IMG/VR virus record: IMGVR_UViG_3300026519_000021
Coordinates: 1-43,036 of that record
Origin: a virus
DNA length: 43,036 nucleotides
Direction: 5' to 3' (one strand)
In this document: piece after piece, positions 1 to 8,124 of the stretch
Position numbering within the stretch: the first letter of the stretch is position 1
Layout of the letters: every line of letters starts with the position of its first letter
Position numbers and translations under genes: made by a program
The notes under the pieces: generated by a model
What the model was told of the DNA's origin: nothing
The model's input: only the letters and a program-made list of their open reading frames with translations
Databases searched by the model: none

Positions 1-2
1 CT

Positions 3-134
3 ATACTTGAGCTCGAATTTAAAAGCAAAAAAAGGGACGTTACTCAATATCGAAAAGCAACTAATGTTTTTTGTTTTCATAAACTTAAAGATAGGCTTAT
101 TAAACTTATAACAAAAAGAAAGTTAAAAAAATGA
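3..134 (+). CDS. 3' end of a truncated gene, function unknown
   Basis: An open frame runs from the left edge to a TGA whose bases overlap the ATG of the next gene (ATGA at 131-134). This is the stop-start overlap used elsewhere in this genome. The 43 visible residues are rich in Lys and Arg (FKSKKRDVTQY, LIKLITKRKLKK) and contain no start codon, so the true start lies outside the window. Joining the two window ends as a circle does not supply a start either: the joined frame reaches a TAA with no ATG, GTG or TTG. No family recognised; the reading rests on open frame and overlap only. Confidence 0.4.
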   Translation: MLELEFKSKKRDVTQYRKATNVFCFHKLKDRLIKLITKRKLKK

Positions 135-1066
135 ATAAAGACACTAAAATTACAATTGAAACACTTAAAAAGCTTAATGTTCCTTATAAAGTCCATGAGA
201 ATGGAGATGTTACCACGACTGGAGACATTTATCTTGATGATTATGAATATGATTTTTATGCTCCTAAGTTAACCAAGGTTGGAGATATTTATCTTGAAGG
301 CTACGAGTATAACTTTAATGCGCCGAATTTAAGAGAAGCTGGAAATATTTATCTTGATGGTTACGAGTATAACTTTAATGCTCCTAAGTTAACAAAAGCT
401 GGAAAGATTGATCTTGAAGACTATAAGCATGATTTTAATGTTCCTAATTTGACCAAGGCTGGATATATCGATCTTCATGGCTATGAGTATAAATTTAAAG
501 CTCCTAAGTTAAGAGAAGTTAGACATATTTGTCTTTGGGACTATAAGCAGGACTTTTATGCTCCTAAGTTAAAAGAGGCTGGATTTATCGATCTTGATGG
601 CTATGGGTATGATTTTAATGTTCCTAATTTGACCAAGGCTGGATATATCGATCTTCATGGCTATGAGTATAAATTTAAAGCGCCGAATTTAAGAGAAGCT
701 GGAGATGTTTATCTTCGGGAACATAAGCATGATTTTGATGTTCCAAAGCTAACAAAAGCTGGAAAGATTGATCTTGAAGACTATAAGCATGATTTTAATG
801 TTCCTAATTTGACCAAGGCTGGATATATCGATCTTCATGGCTATGAGTATAAATTTAAAGCTCCTAAGTTAAGAGAAGTTAGACATATTTGTCTTTGGGA
901 CTATAAGCAGGACTTTTATGCTCCTAAGTTAAAAGAGGCTGGAAAGATTGATCTTCGTGATTATAAACATAAATTTAATGCTCCTAAGTTAACAAAAGCT
1001 GGATATATTTATCTTTGGGGCTATGGGCAGGACTTTATTGCTCCTAAGTTAACCTTAACCAAATAA
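131..1066 (+). CDS. Protein of fourteen 20-residue solenoid-like repeats
   Basis: Function unknown. After a 30-residue leader (MNKDTKITIETLKKLNV...), residues 31-310 are fourteen back-to-back 20-residue repeats with consensus G-x-I-x-L-x-x-Y-x-x-x-F-x-A-P-x-L-x-x-A. Regular placement of I, L, F and L every few residues suggests a leucine-rich-repeat-like or beta-solenoid fold (inference). There is no signal peptide or membrane segment. The ATG overlaps the stop of the preceding partial gene. The repeats are unusually well preserved at DNA level (see the repeat entry), which points to recent expansion or gene conversion. It sits with a pentapeptide-repeat gene downstream, another solenoid-type protein. 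It could be a phage surface, DNA-mimic or host-interaction protein, but nothing in the sequence decides between these. Confidence 0.8.
   Translation: MNKDTKITIETLKKLNVPYKVHENGDVTTTGDIYLDDYEYDFYAPKLTKVGDIYLEGYEYNFNAPNLREAGNIYLDGYEYNFNAPKLTKAGKIDLEDYKHDFNVPNLTKAGYIDLHGYEYKFKAPKLREVRHICLWDYKQDFYAPKLKEAGFIDLDGYGYDFNVPNLTKAGYIDLHGYEYKFKAPNLREAGDVYLREHKHDFDVPKLTKAGKIDLEDYKHDFNVPNLTKAGYIDLHGYEYKFKAPKLREVRHICLWDYKQDFYAPKLKEAGKIDLRDYKHKFNAPKLTKAGYIYLWGYGQDFIAPKLTLTK
221..1060 (+). repeat. Fourteen tandem 60-bp coding repeats with a 194-bp exact internal duplication
   Basis: The repeat period is exactly 60 bp. Bases 390-583 and 750-943 are identical over 194 bp, an offset of six repeat units (360 bp). 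A third stretch (about 611-680) repeats 431-500 almost exactly. Such identity over synonymous sites indicates recent unequal exchange or slippage rather than selection on protein alone. It lies wholly inside the repeat-protein gene and is in frame throughout. Confidence 0.9.
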
Positions 1067-1149
1067 ATAAAAAACTATAGAAGGATAATAAAATGAAAAC
1101 CGCGATTTATTTAAAGTGCTATGGAATTCAATAAAAGGTAACATGGTAC

Positions 1150-1199
1150 TAACCCATTTGTTTGGGTTATAGAATTTAAAGCACACAATGTTAATGTGC
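1150..1199. terminator. Two weak hairpins between convergent genes
   Basis: Between the + strand repeat gene and the - strand DUF1064 gene there are two short hairpins: TAACCCA/TGGGTTA (1150-1156 with 1163-1169, 6-nt loop) and GCACA/TGTGC (1181-1185 with 1195-1199). Neither has a clear T-run, so terminator function is only a positional guess. Just upstream at 1093-1134 an ATG with a good AAGGA site opens a 13-codon frame (MKTAIYLKCYGIQ), too short to call as a gene. Confidence 0.25.
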
Positions 1200-1228
1200 G
1201 TAAAATCAATATAAATGATTGAGGATTT

Positions 1229-1567
1229 TTAAATATCCGCGCTGGGTGATTTTGTTATATACAAATCCACACCATTTGAAGCAAGCATAAGTTTTTTCTT
1301 TAACTTAAAAATAGCGGTTTCTACACCTTTAAAATCCTCAACCACCAATAAGCCAGTTTCATTTTTCAAATAAGTAAAATCGGCTATATATTTACAGATT
1401 AAAGTATCATTTATTACAATTTTAAACGGTACTTGTGTTTTCAATTCGTGGATAAGCCCATCATCTTGCGCTGCTTTTAAGAATAAATACCTGTGATACT
1501 CGCCTTTGCTATCAAATTTAAGCCCGAACGCTTCAACTTTCTTATTCCCGTATTTTGATTTTCTCAT
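1229..1567 (-). CDS. DUF1064 family, PD-(D/E)XK nuclease-like protein
   Basis: Compact 112-residue protein matching the phage DUF1064 family, which is related to restriction-endonuclease-fold (VRR-NUC/Holliday-resolvase-like) nucleases. Visible hallmarks are the N-terminal KYGNKK, FDSKGEYHRYLFLK (the conserved acid E23 in an SKGE motif), YIADFTY (D63) and VVEDFKGVET (E76-x-K79), which form the usual D...ExK arrangement, followed by FKLKKKLM. The length is typical. The ATG at 1567 follows a GCGGAAA site about 9 nt away. It stands alone on the minus strand between two + strand genes, with an AT-rich 230-bp spacer to the pentapeptide gene. A role in phage DNA recombination or resolution is inferred from the family; no substrate can be read from sequence. 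Confidence 0.75.
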   Translation of the reverse strand: MRKSKYGNKKVEAFGLKFDSKGEYHRYLFLKAAQDDGLIHELKTQVPFKIVINDTLICKYIADFTYLKNETGLLVVEDFKGVETAIFKLKKKLMLASNGVDLYITKSPSADI

Positions 1568-1799
1568 TTTAAATTTCCGCTGTTGTTATAAATAAAGTTA
1601 TAAAGGTCTAAAAATAGTTTAAACACAATATACCCTTCTTCTTAAAATTAACCTCTATTAATGTACTATATAATTTAACAATTATCTATACCCTTGGACT
1701 AACAGCATTAAAATAATTTAAAAAAAATAAAAAACATATTGACGCATTAACTTAAATACTTCACAGTTAAATTTATTAAGTATAAAAAGGATAAATAAA

Positions 1800-2519
1800 A
1801 TGAAAGTGTATGAAAAAAATTCAAAAATAGTAATCTATCATGATTTAGAAGATGTTCTTGCTAAGCATAAAGCACAGCTAGCATCGGGGTTCGCTAGAGG
1901 ACAAGTAGAAGCACGCGAGCGTTGTAAAGGTTGGTGTAGTAACCCGATCTCGCGTCTCGACCTTATAGGTGCTGATCTTAGGGAGGTTGATTTTAAAGGT
2001 CTTGCTTTTAAGGGGGTTGATTTTAGGTATATTAATTTTAATATCTCTGACCTTGACGGGGTTGACCTTAGAGGCGTTGATCTTAGGGGTGCTGATTTCG
2101 AATGTGCTAGTCTCAGAGGTGCTAGTCTTAGAGGTGCTAATCTTAGAGGTGTTAATCTTGGCCTTGCTAATCTAGAAGGTGCTGATCTTAGGGACGTTAC
2201 TCTTGGGGGTACTTGTCTTACAAATGCTTATCTTAACGATACTTATTTTAGACGGTCAAAGTACATACGGAGAGTTAAAGGTTTATGTATGGTACTTCAC
2301 TGGCGTAATAATGTACTTGAGGCTACCAATTTGGATTATGAGCACACTGCTTATCTAGTAAAACATAACGATTGCGTTATGGTTCAATTAAGTGGTACTT
2401 GGGCTACTCTAACGGAGGTTCTAGAAAGTATAGGGTTTAGATATAGTAAGGATTCAGACTATGCCAAGAAGTTAATAGAAGCAGCTAACAAGTTGGAGAA
2501 GTGCAATGAAAGTATATGA
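1800..2519 (+). CDS. Pentapeptide-repeat protein
   Basis: The middle of this 239-residue protein (about residues 55-145) is a run of A(D/N)LxG-type pentapeptides such as GADLR, GVDLR, GASLR, GANLR, GVNLG and GADLR, which fold into a right-handed quadrilateral beta-helix. About 55 N-terminal and 95 C-terminal residues lie outside the helix; the tail (RRVKGLCMVLHWRNNVLEAT, then LIEAANKLEK) looks globular and is common in phage proteins of this kind. It is preceded by AAAAAGGATAAATAAA, a clear ribosome site, and a 230-bp AT-rich spacer that probably carries its promoter. Some pentapeptide proteins mimic DNA and bind gyrase, but that is family knowledge and is not shown here. A short frame with the same N-terminal start follows immediately. 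Confidence 0.85.
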   Translation: MKVYEKNSKIVIYHDLEDVLAKHKAQLASGFARGQVEARERCKGWCSNPISRLDLIGADLREVDFKGLAFKGVDFRYINFNISDLDGVDLRGVDLRGADFECASLRGASLRGANLRGVNLGLANLEGADLRDVTLGGTCLTNAYLNDTYFRRSKYIRRVKGLCMVLHWRNNVLEATNLDYEHTAYLVKHNDCVMVQLSGTWATLTEVLESIGFRYSKDSDYAKKLIEAANKLEKCNESI

Positions 2520-2580
2520 AAGGTATTCAAGAATCAGAAGAACACAAAGATCACTTTATACAAATACAGCCACCAATTAA
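2506..2580 (+). pseudogene. 24-codon frame duplicating the start of the pentapeptide gene
   Basis: An ATG at 2506, overlapping the last codons of the pentapeptide gene, opens MKVYERYSRI..., while the pentapeptide protein itself begins MKVYEKNSKI. The first ten codons match closely at DNA level too (ATGAAAGTRTATGAAA). The frame then runs into unrelated sequence and stops at 2580. The simplest reading is the remnant of a tandem gene copy whose body was lost. A GGAGAA site lies about 7 nt upstream, so a 24-residue peptide could still be translated. Confidence 0.4.
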
Positions 2581-2602
2581 ATATTAACAAAAAGGGCTAT
2601 TG

Positions 2603-4903
2603 ATGGTTGATTTAACACCATATACAGCGCAAATAACACGGGCGATGAGAGATGCTTGCGTGTCAGAATGCAATGATCCACGCACCGCTTTTATTAACGA
2701 ACTCACGTCATATGGCTTTGAGAAGCCAACTAGGCTCGAGGTCAACGGGATTATTGGTCGCGTTGGCAGCCCCTTGGACATCAAGAAAGGGCAGCAATCA
2801 GGTTGGTATTGGTATAAAGAACTTGAAGTCAAAGACAGAATAATTGGCGTTGCCTCATTTGGCGACTGGAAAGATGGTTCTAAACACCAATGGTCATCAA
2901 AATCTCAACGCACCATGAGCCTTCAAGAAAAGAGCGCGTATCAAGAGGCGCAAGATTTAGCGCATAAAGCCGCAGAGCTTGAACAAGAGCGCAGATATGG
3001 AGAAGCAGCAAAGAGAGCTTTAAATATCTATCAAAACGCAGCCCCCGCAAGACCTGACGCAAAATACTTGCTAAACAAAAAAATAACACCCTGCCCGCTA
3101 ATAAGAGAAACCTTTGTCAATGATCCAAATGGGGAGTTAATAATACCTGTTACAAGGAATGGTGAGTTATCTTCTCTTCAATTCATTAAAAATGAAGGGT
3201 CTTATACTGTCAATGGAAACAGTATAGGTAACAAAAGAATGATGAAGGGAGGGCGGCAAAAGGGATGCTGCTTATATATAGCGGGTAACAATGATATCGT
3301 TTATATATGCGAGGGTTATGCCACAGGGCGTAGCCTTAGTATGGCGACTGGCAACACTGTTTGCGTAACTTTTTCATCTACAAATATGTATAACGTCGCT
3401 TCCACTGTTAAAGACGCATACCAAAAATCAATAATTATTGTTGCTGGTGACGATGATATAGACGCAAGAATAAATACAGGTAGGGAGAAGGCAGAACACG
3501 TAGCATCATCTCTAGGTTTGGATATCATCTTCCCTTTATGCGGTGGTGACTTTAATGATATGCATAATGAGTTAGGGCTAAATGAGCTATCGAGATATCT
3601 TAAACCTCAATCAACAACGGTAAGCAACACAACTCAAAGAGTCATTCATAATGACGACATTATTATCAGACCAAGCGGCGTATTAGGGAACATGTTCGAT
3701 TATTACAACGCAACAAGCGGTGCATATCAACCTGGATTCGCAGTACAAACCGCCTTGGCAATATGTTCTGTCTGGCTTGCGCGATCTTATAGGTCGTCAA
3801 GCAACAATTATAGCTCCTTGTTCTTCTTATGTATTGGGAAAACAGCGACAGGCAAAGAACACATAAAGACTGTCATTGAAGAGCTGTCTAGCGCGACAGG
3901 CAATGAAGGACTAATAGTTGGTGAAGGATATACCGCACCAGGTGCGGTAATGTCAGAGCTACTTTACAGACCAGCTCATATAGCTGCAATTGATGAACTA
4001 GGACTATATCTTGAGGCTTGCAAAGGCACTAATGGTAACTCACAGCAAAAAGAAGCTGTGTCAACCCTTATGCAAGCAATTACAAGGTGCGGTTCTGTCA
4101 TACGAGCAAAGTCATACTCCACAATGGGTATGAAAAAAGAGATGGCAGAAATGACCAGAAATAGATATGTTCATAACCCAGGACTGTCACTAATAGGAGC
4201 AACAACACCAGGTACATTTTTTAAGGCAGTCGACATATCAGCCATAGAAAGCGGATTTCTTAACAGATTTTTAACATATGCATCTGACACTAAAAGAGCA
4301 CTCAGACGCGATTGCCCCGACATTGAAGTGCCAGACAGAATAATAGATTGGGCAAGAGTGATAAATGAGCGTAGCGATACTAAACATGTATCATCAGAAA
4401 AGGTTGATCCAATCATAATTACTTTTACAAACGACGCAAAGAAAACGTTTAGAGAGTATGAGCAACATTGCATTGATTTAGCAGATAGCCTTGAAGATGA
4501 TGGGCTATCCAATATAGTTGTGAGACAAAATGAATGGGCGATGAGGATAGCTTTGATATGTTCGTTATCAAGAAACCCCATGACAGATTTTATTGAAAAA
4601 GAGGATGCCGAATGGGCTATTTACTGGTCGAAGCTGTGTTCAGAAAAAAATCTTAAACAGTTAAGAATGCATATATCGCATTCAGGGTTTGAGGGAGATA
4701 AGAAAGAGGTATTAGAAGATTTGCGTAACCGTGGGGAAAAGGGTATAACATGGTCAAGAATGATGAAAATAAATCCATACGCAAAACACAAGCCGAAGGA
4801 CTTAAAGAATATTCTTAACGCACTAAAAGATGCTGATGCCGTCTATGAAGAAGTGTATGCGGCAGGCAGAGGACGACCAACCACGTTGTGGAAAGCAGTA
4901 TAA
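2603..4903 (+). CDS. Toprim-domain primase / AAA+ helicase replication protein
   Basis: Likely the phage replication initiator-type primase-helicase. Residue numbers are from the ATG at 2603, which has AAAAAGGG 6 nt upstream; a TTG immediately before it is too close to that site. Residues 1-150 include a coiled, Glu/Ala-rich linker. A toprim domain follows, with YICEGYATG (E237), the acidic patch GDDDID (about 282-287) and GGDFNDMH (about 314-321), the last resembling the DFND/DWND motif of P4-type primases. The C-terminal half is a helicase of the DUF3987/D5-like kind: Walker A GKTATGKE (about 412-419), Walker B AAIDE (about 461-465) and an NRF motif near residue 554. No zinc finger or separate primase catalytic domain is obvious, so priming activity is less certain than ATPase activity. 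It would act at the phage origin and rely on the host polymerase. Confidence 0.8.
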   Translation: MVDLTPYTAQITRAMRDACVSECNDPRTAFINELTSYGFEKPTRLEVNGIIGRVGSPLDIKKGQQSGWYWYKELEVKDRIIGVASFGDWKDGSKHQWSSKSQRTMSLQEKSAYQEAQDLAHKAAELEQERRYGEAAKRALNIYQNAAPARPDAKYLLNKKITPCPLIRETFVNDPNGELIIPVTRNGELSSLQFIKNEGSYTVNGNSIGNKRMMKGGRQKGCCLYIAGNNDIVYICEGYATGRSLSMATGNTVCVTFSSTNMYNVASTVKDAYQKSIIIVAGDDDIDARINTGREKAEHVASSLGLDIIFPLCGGDFNDMHNELGLNELSRYLKPQSTTVSNTTQRVIHNDDIIIRPSGVLGNMFDYYNATSGAYQPGFAVQTALAICSVWLARSYRSSSNNYSSLFFLCIGKTATGKEHIKTVIEELSSATGNEGLIVGEGYTAPGAVMSELLYRPAHIAAIDELGLYLEACKGTNGNSQQKEAVSTLMQAITRCGSVIRAKSYSTMGMKKEMAEMTRNRYVHNPGLSLIGATTPGTFFKAVDISAIESGFLNRFLTYASDTKRALRRDCPDIEVPDRIIDWARVINERSDTKHVSSEKVDPIIITFTNDAKKTFREYEQHCIDLADSLEDDGLSNIVVRQNEWAMRIALICSLSRNPMTDFIEKEDAEWAIYWSKLCSEKNLKQLRMHISHSGFEGDKKEVLEDLRNRGEKGITWSRMMKINPYAKHKPKDLKNILNALKDADAVYEEVYAAGRGRPTTLWKAV

Positions 4904-4917
4904 AGAAGGAGATAGCA

Positions 4918-5091
4918 TTGGAGAATTACGAAAAAAGAGCATACTTATATGGCGGACAAATGGCATATGAATATGCAAAAGAGATTGGAAAACATGACTT
5001 AACAACATTTACAGGAGATGAATGGCTAACCTTCTGTGAGTGCATGTGCCATAATTACCACCTAGAATTTGCCAAAGACCAACTCAATTAA
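4918..5091 (+). CDS. Small hypothetical protein of the replication operon
   Basis: Unrecognised acidic protein of 57 residues. The start is taken as TTG at 4918 because an excellent AAGGAG lies 6 nt upstream (4906-4911). An upstream in-frame GTG at 4888 would overlap the primase-helicase gene and has no ribosome site. The sequence contains several aromatic residues and two Cys (CECMC region) but not the spacing of a standard zinc site. It lies between the primase-helicase gene and the next gene with 14-15 nt gaps, so it is most likely co-transcribed and may serve replication. Confidence 0.55.
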   Translation: MENYEKRAYLYGGQMAYEYAKEIGKHDLTTFTGDEWLTFCECMCHNYHLEFAKDQLN

Positions 5092-5106
5092 TGAAAGGAA
5101 AGTAAC

Positions 5107-5571
5107 ATGGAAAACACAAGAGTAAAAATAGCAAATAGAATACAGGACTTAAACGTCATTGAAAGCAAGATATTAAGCATTCTTGATGAAATTGAGCCGC
5201 GACTAGCCCCCCTCAAGGAAATGAGAGACGAGATCAATGACGAGATAGATGGCATGATTAAAGACTTGGGAGATACAATGCTCCAAAATAAACCCTATGG
5301 GTGCGGAACTGCAAATTTTTGTGCAGGTGATTATGAAATAAAATATGTAGCACCAAAAAAAGTCACTTGGGACGAAAAAAAGTTATTAGAAGTCGAAGAA
5401 ATGATAAAATCAGCAGGTAAAAACCCAAATGAATATATTCATTACAAATTAAGTGTAGCAGAAAAAGATTATGCACTATTTGATGACAATATAAAAACTG
5501 TATTCAAGCCTGCTAGGACTGTTGGCGTTGGAAAACCAAGGATAACATTTAAAAGAAGAGATAACGATTAA
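5107..5571 (+). CDS. Hypothetical coiled-coil protein, last gene of the left + strand operon
   Basis: A 154-residue protein with AAAGGAAAGTAAC before the ATG. Residues 1-60 are strongly helical and charged with heptad-like Leu/Ile spacing (IQDLNVIESKILSILDEI), which suggests a coiled coil. The remainder (YEIKYVAPKKVTWDEKKL, then KPARTVGVGKPRITFKRR) looks like a small mixed alpha/beta domain with a basic tail. The plan recalls phage host-nuclease-inhibitor Gam-like and related DNA-end proteins, but I do not see enough to assign that family. It is followed within a few bases by a strong bidirectional terminator. Confidence 0.65.
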   Translation: MENTRVKIANRIQDLNVIESKILSILDEIEPRLAPLKEMRDEINDEIDGMIKDLGDTMLQNKPYGCGTANFCAGDYEIKYVAPKKVTWDEKKLLEVEEMIKSAGKNPNEYIHYKLSVAEKDYALFDDNIKTVFKPARTVGVGKPRITFKRRDND

Positions 5572-5575
5572 TAAT

Positions 5576-5607
5576 AAAAGGGGCTGCTCTTATCCACAGC
5601 CCCTTTT
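5576..5607. terminator. Bidirectional intrinsic terminator
   Basis: An 11-bp perfect stem, AAAAGGGGCTG (5576-5586) with CAGCCCCTTTT (5597-5607), encloses a 10-nt loop. The ends of the stem supply T-runs in both directions. It separates the convergent + strand gene ending at 5571 and the - strand helicase ending at 5610, so one hairpin should end both transcripts. Confidence 0.9.
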
Positions 5608-5609
5608 AT

Positions 5610-7328
5610 TTAAAAAGGAATATCAAAATATTCGTTGTTGTCAATAATTTCACTTACAGATTCTTCCTTATCTGAAAAATCATAATCAAGTATATCAAAA
5701 TACTTACCCTTTGGTTTTATAAGTATTCTTTTTGGCTGCGGATATTCGGCAATCAATGCCTCATCAACCGATTTAGGCACGTCAATATCAGGCAACCTCT
5801 TCTTATGCCACTTAACGGCTTGACTCCACGCAAATCTTTTATTGTCTCCAACATCAAATGTGTGATGCTCAAAACAAACCCACTCGCGAACAAGGTTGGT
5901 TAAGGTGTAATATGTTACCTTCATAGAGGGTAAACCGCCTTTTTTTTCATGCCTATCATAACCAACATCAAGGACATCAACCCACTCAGGCTCAATATCA
6001 ACACTGACAACAGCGGCGTTACCCGCAGAATCATCTAAAACAATGAAGCAATAAGAGCAATTATAGCAATATCTTTGTGAGGCTGCGCAAATAGAGCCGC
6101 ATTGAGGGCATTCTTTTGTTGCCGCCTCGCCTTCACCATCGCTCTCGACTTCCCCCATATATTTCTTATGAATCTCGATTTTATCTATTGGTCCTAATGC
6201 TTTTACAACCCCTCCATAGTCAACAATCATGCAGTTTGGCTTTATGCTATCCGCGATAGCCCTTAGTCTTGCCTCCCTTGTACTGGCATCATAATTGTCG
6301 GCATAGATTGGGCGAACCCCGCGACCTACGCATTGAATGTACAGCGCGGGGGAGCGCATCGGGCGCATAATACAAATAAGATCAATATATGGATCGTTAT
6401 AGCCAGTAGTTAACTTTGCTACATTAACAAGGGCTTTAAACTTACCAGCTTTGTGATTTTCAAGAATGCTATCTTCTTCATTTGCTGGTGTATCATCTGT
6501 AATAAACTCTGCTGCTATACCATGGGCTCTTAATTCATTACAAACATCTTCCGCATGCTGCTTTCCTGCCGCAAAAACCAACCAGCGGTTTCTGTTTCTA
6601 CCAAGATCAACAAGGTCATTAATACATAATTTGTTTATCTCTGGTGTGTTTACATTTCTTTCGATTGCGCTGCTTACAAAGTCACCATTGCGCATAGGAA
6701 TGTTAGATGTATCCATCTCAAAGGCAACTTTAGGGGATACGGGCTTAGCCCACCAACCCTCTTCAATCATATATGTCATAGGGATTGTATAGGTAACTTC
6801 ATCAAACAACCTATTCTCTCCTTCGTCGAGTCTGCCAGTGTCCGACCTAAAAACTGTGCCTGTAAAGCCAATAAGCCTTAAGTTTGGGTTTAAGACTAAG
6901 CAGTCAGCAATAAACTCTCTGTACTGCGTGCTACTCTTGTGCGAAACGAGATGCACTTCGTCAATTATTATTATCTCAGGTGGCCGAGGCATAAAGCTAG
7001 CTTTCCCTGCAATGCTTTGAATGCTCGCAAAAGTAACATCATTATGTAGTCTCTTCTGCTTTAGTCCTGCGCAATATATGCCTGCGTCAACATTTGGGTA
7101 TTGTGAAAACAGCTCTATTACGTTTTGTTCAATAAGCCTTTTGCTGTGAACTAGTGATAATATTCTTAAATGCGGATATAGAGCATGCAATCTTCTAATG
7201 GTCTCGGCAATAAGAAACGACTTTCCAGCAGCGACAGGAGCGTCAATTAAAGCGTGTTTTTTTGTGGTGAATAGGTGATTAAATAAGTAAACCAAGGCGG
7301 GCTCTTGGTAATCTCGTGCGGTCTTCAT
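5610..7328 (-). CDS. SF2 DEAD/DEAH-type helicase with C-terminal zinc ribbon
   Basis: ATP-dependent superfamily 2 helicase of the type I restriction/RecG/RadD-like class. Visible motifs: Q-like RDYQEP (5-10), motif I APVAAGKS (30-37), motif II DEVH (123-126), motif III TGT (156-158), motif V-like AKLTTGYN (304-311) and motif VI QCVGRGVR (332-339). A four-cysteine ribbon CPQC...CYNC (C407, C410, C421, C424) follows, then about 140 residues of unknown fold ending in an acidic tail. The ATG at 7328 has AAGGATAATT directly upstream. It is the last gene of the recombination operon, 8 nt after the Cas4-like nuclease gene; helicase and nuclease may work together on DNA ends, which is inference from adjacency. 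Confidence 0.9.
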   Translation of the reverse strand: MKTARDYQEPALVYLFNHLFTTKKHALIDAPVAAGKSFLIAETIRRLHALYPHLRILSLVHSKRLIEQNVIELFSQYPNVDAGIYCAGLKQKRLHNDVTFASIQSIAGKASFMPRPPEIIIIDEVHLVSHKSSTQYREFIADCLVLNPNLRLIGFTGTVFRSDTGRLDEGENRLFDEVTYTIPMTYMIEEGWWAKPVSPKVAFEMDTSNIPMRNGDFVSSAIERNVNTPEINKLCINDLVDLGRNRNRWLVFAAGKQHAEDVCNELRAHGIAAEFITDDTPANEEDSILENHKAGKFKALVNVAKLTTGYNDPYIDLICIMRPMRSPALYIQCVGRGVRPIYADNYDASTREARLRAIADSIKPNCMIVDYGGVVKALGPIDKIEIHKKYMGEVESDGEGEAATKECPQCGSICAASQRYCYNCSYCFIVLDDSAGNAAVVSVDIEPEWVDVLDVGYDRHEKKGGLPSMKVTYYTLTNLVREWVCFEHHTFDVGDNKRFAWSQAVKWHKKRLPDIDVPKSVDEALIAEYPQPKRILIKPKGKYFDILDYDFSDKEESVSEIIDNNEYFDIPF

Positions 7329-7336
7329 AATTATCC

Positions 7337-8062
7337 TTAGCTATGGCATTCGTTTGAAAATGGACAGAACCTACATAAATAGTAATCTGATTGCTCAGAT
7401 ACTTTTGTAGGGGCTAGGCTTGCGTTAACAATCTTATTGGCTCTATCTATATACTGTAAAGCTATATCTTTTTTATAGTTTGTTCTGCATGTAGCGTAAT
7501 CTCGTCCACCAGAATATGATACGGTTAAATATCCGCGTGTACATTCGAAGTAATGCATATACAGCTGGTGCTGCACGTAGTATGTTATATTCCAGTTTTT
7601 AAGAGCATCTTTTTCACCAAACTTTTTCTTAACCCGCTTAAACTCATTAAACTTTTCATGCTTACAAGACTTGTTTTCCCATATGTGCCATGTTTTTGGT
7701 GCTTGTTTAATACCAAATATTAAACCATCAATATGCCCTTTAAACTTGCCCCCCAAATCAGAAAAGCAAACTTGCGATCCATCTGCATTATGCGTGACTA
7801 AATCCACACCATCAACAAGTCTAAGCCTATAGGCTGTTAAGTCTTCTGTTCTGTGACCATCTTCAATTGCCATTAAACCTTGAGATGGTATAGGCTCTTT
7901 ATTATATCCATTGTAATCATACCAAACTTTACGAGGGCAAGGATCGCCTATAAGCGAAGCTCCAAGATAATTGCGGCGTTTAGTTTCCTGCTTAGCCTCT
8001 ATAGCTAACCTCATTGCCGCTATAGTTGGGTCTTCTAAAAGTTCTTTTGGTAGTGTAACCAT
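7337..8062 (-). CDS. Cas4/RecB-like PD-(D/E)XK exonuclease with Fe-S cluster
   Basis: A 241-residue nuclease. The PD-(D/E)XK core is visible as GHIDG (H110, D112), WENK (E129-x-K131) and a Q-rich helix YYVQHQLYMHY (about 161-171, the QxxxY motif of the RecB/Cas4 group). One Cys near the N-terminus (PCPRKVWY, C42) and three near the C-terminus (C230, C233, C239 in CRFCPFSNEC) match the 4Fe-4S ligand pattern of Cas4 and AddB. It probably trims duplex ends to give single strands for the annealase encoded upstream. It lies between DUF669 and the helicase; a terminator-like hairpin at 8088-8118 separates it from DUF669. No cas1 or cas2 or CRISPR array is present, so a CRISPR role is unlikely. Confidence 0.85.
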   Translation of the reverse strand: MVTLPKELLEDPTIAAMRLAIEAKQETKRRNYLGASLIGDPCPRKVWYDYNGYNKEPIPSQGLMAIEDGHRTEDLTAYRLRLVDGVDLVTHNADGSQVCFSDLGGKFKGHIDGLIFGIKQAPKTWHIWENKSCKHEKFNEFKRVKKKFGEKDALKNWNITYYVQHQLYMHYFECTRGYLTVSYSGGRDYATCRTNYKKDIALQYIDRANKIVNASLAPTKVSEQSDYYLCRFCPFSNECHS

Positions 8063-8087
8063 TATTTATCCTTGAGTTTTAAAAATT

Positions 8088-8118
8088 AGCCTATCCTTTA
8101 AAAGCAAAAGGATAGGCT
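8088..8118 (-). terminator. Intrinsic terminator or attenuator inside the recombination operon
   Basis: Twelve-bp perfect stem AGCCTATCCTTT (8088-8099) with AAAGGATAGGCT (8107-8118) and a 7-nt loop. Minus-strand transcripts leave it into AATTTTTAAAA. It lies between DUF669 (ends 8125) and the Cas4-like gene (starts 8062), so it would lower nuclease and helicase expression relative to the ssDNA-binding and annealase genes. Confidence 0.75.
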
Positions 8119-8124
8119 TTTTAT

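Noticed and set aside
131-1066. Regularly spaced repeats resembling a CRISPR array
   Set aside because: The units are contiguous, in frame, without unique spacers, and code one protein. No cas genes exist; the Cas4-like nuclease belongs to a recombination operon.
1739-1785. TTGACG box as promoter of the pentapeptide gene
   Set aside because: No acceptable -10 at 16-18 bp; the only TATAAA lies about 30 bp downstream of it.
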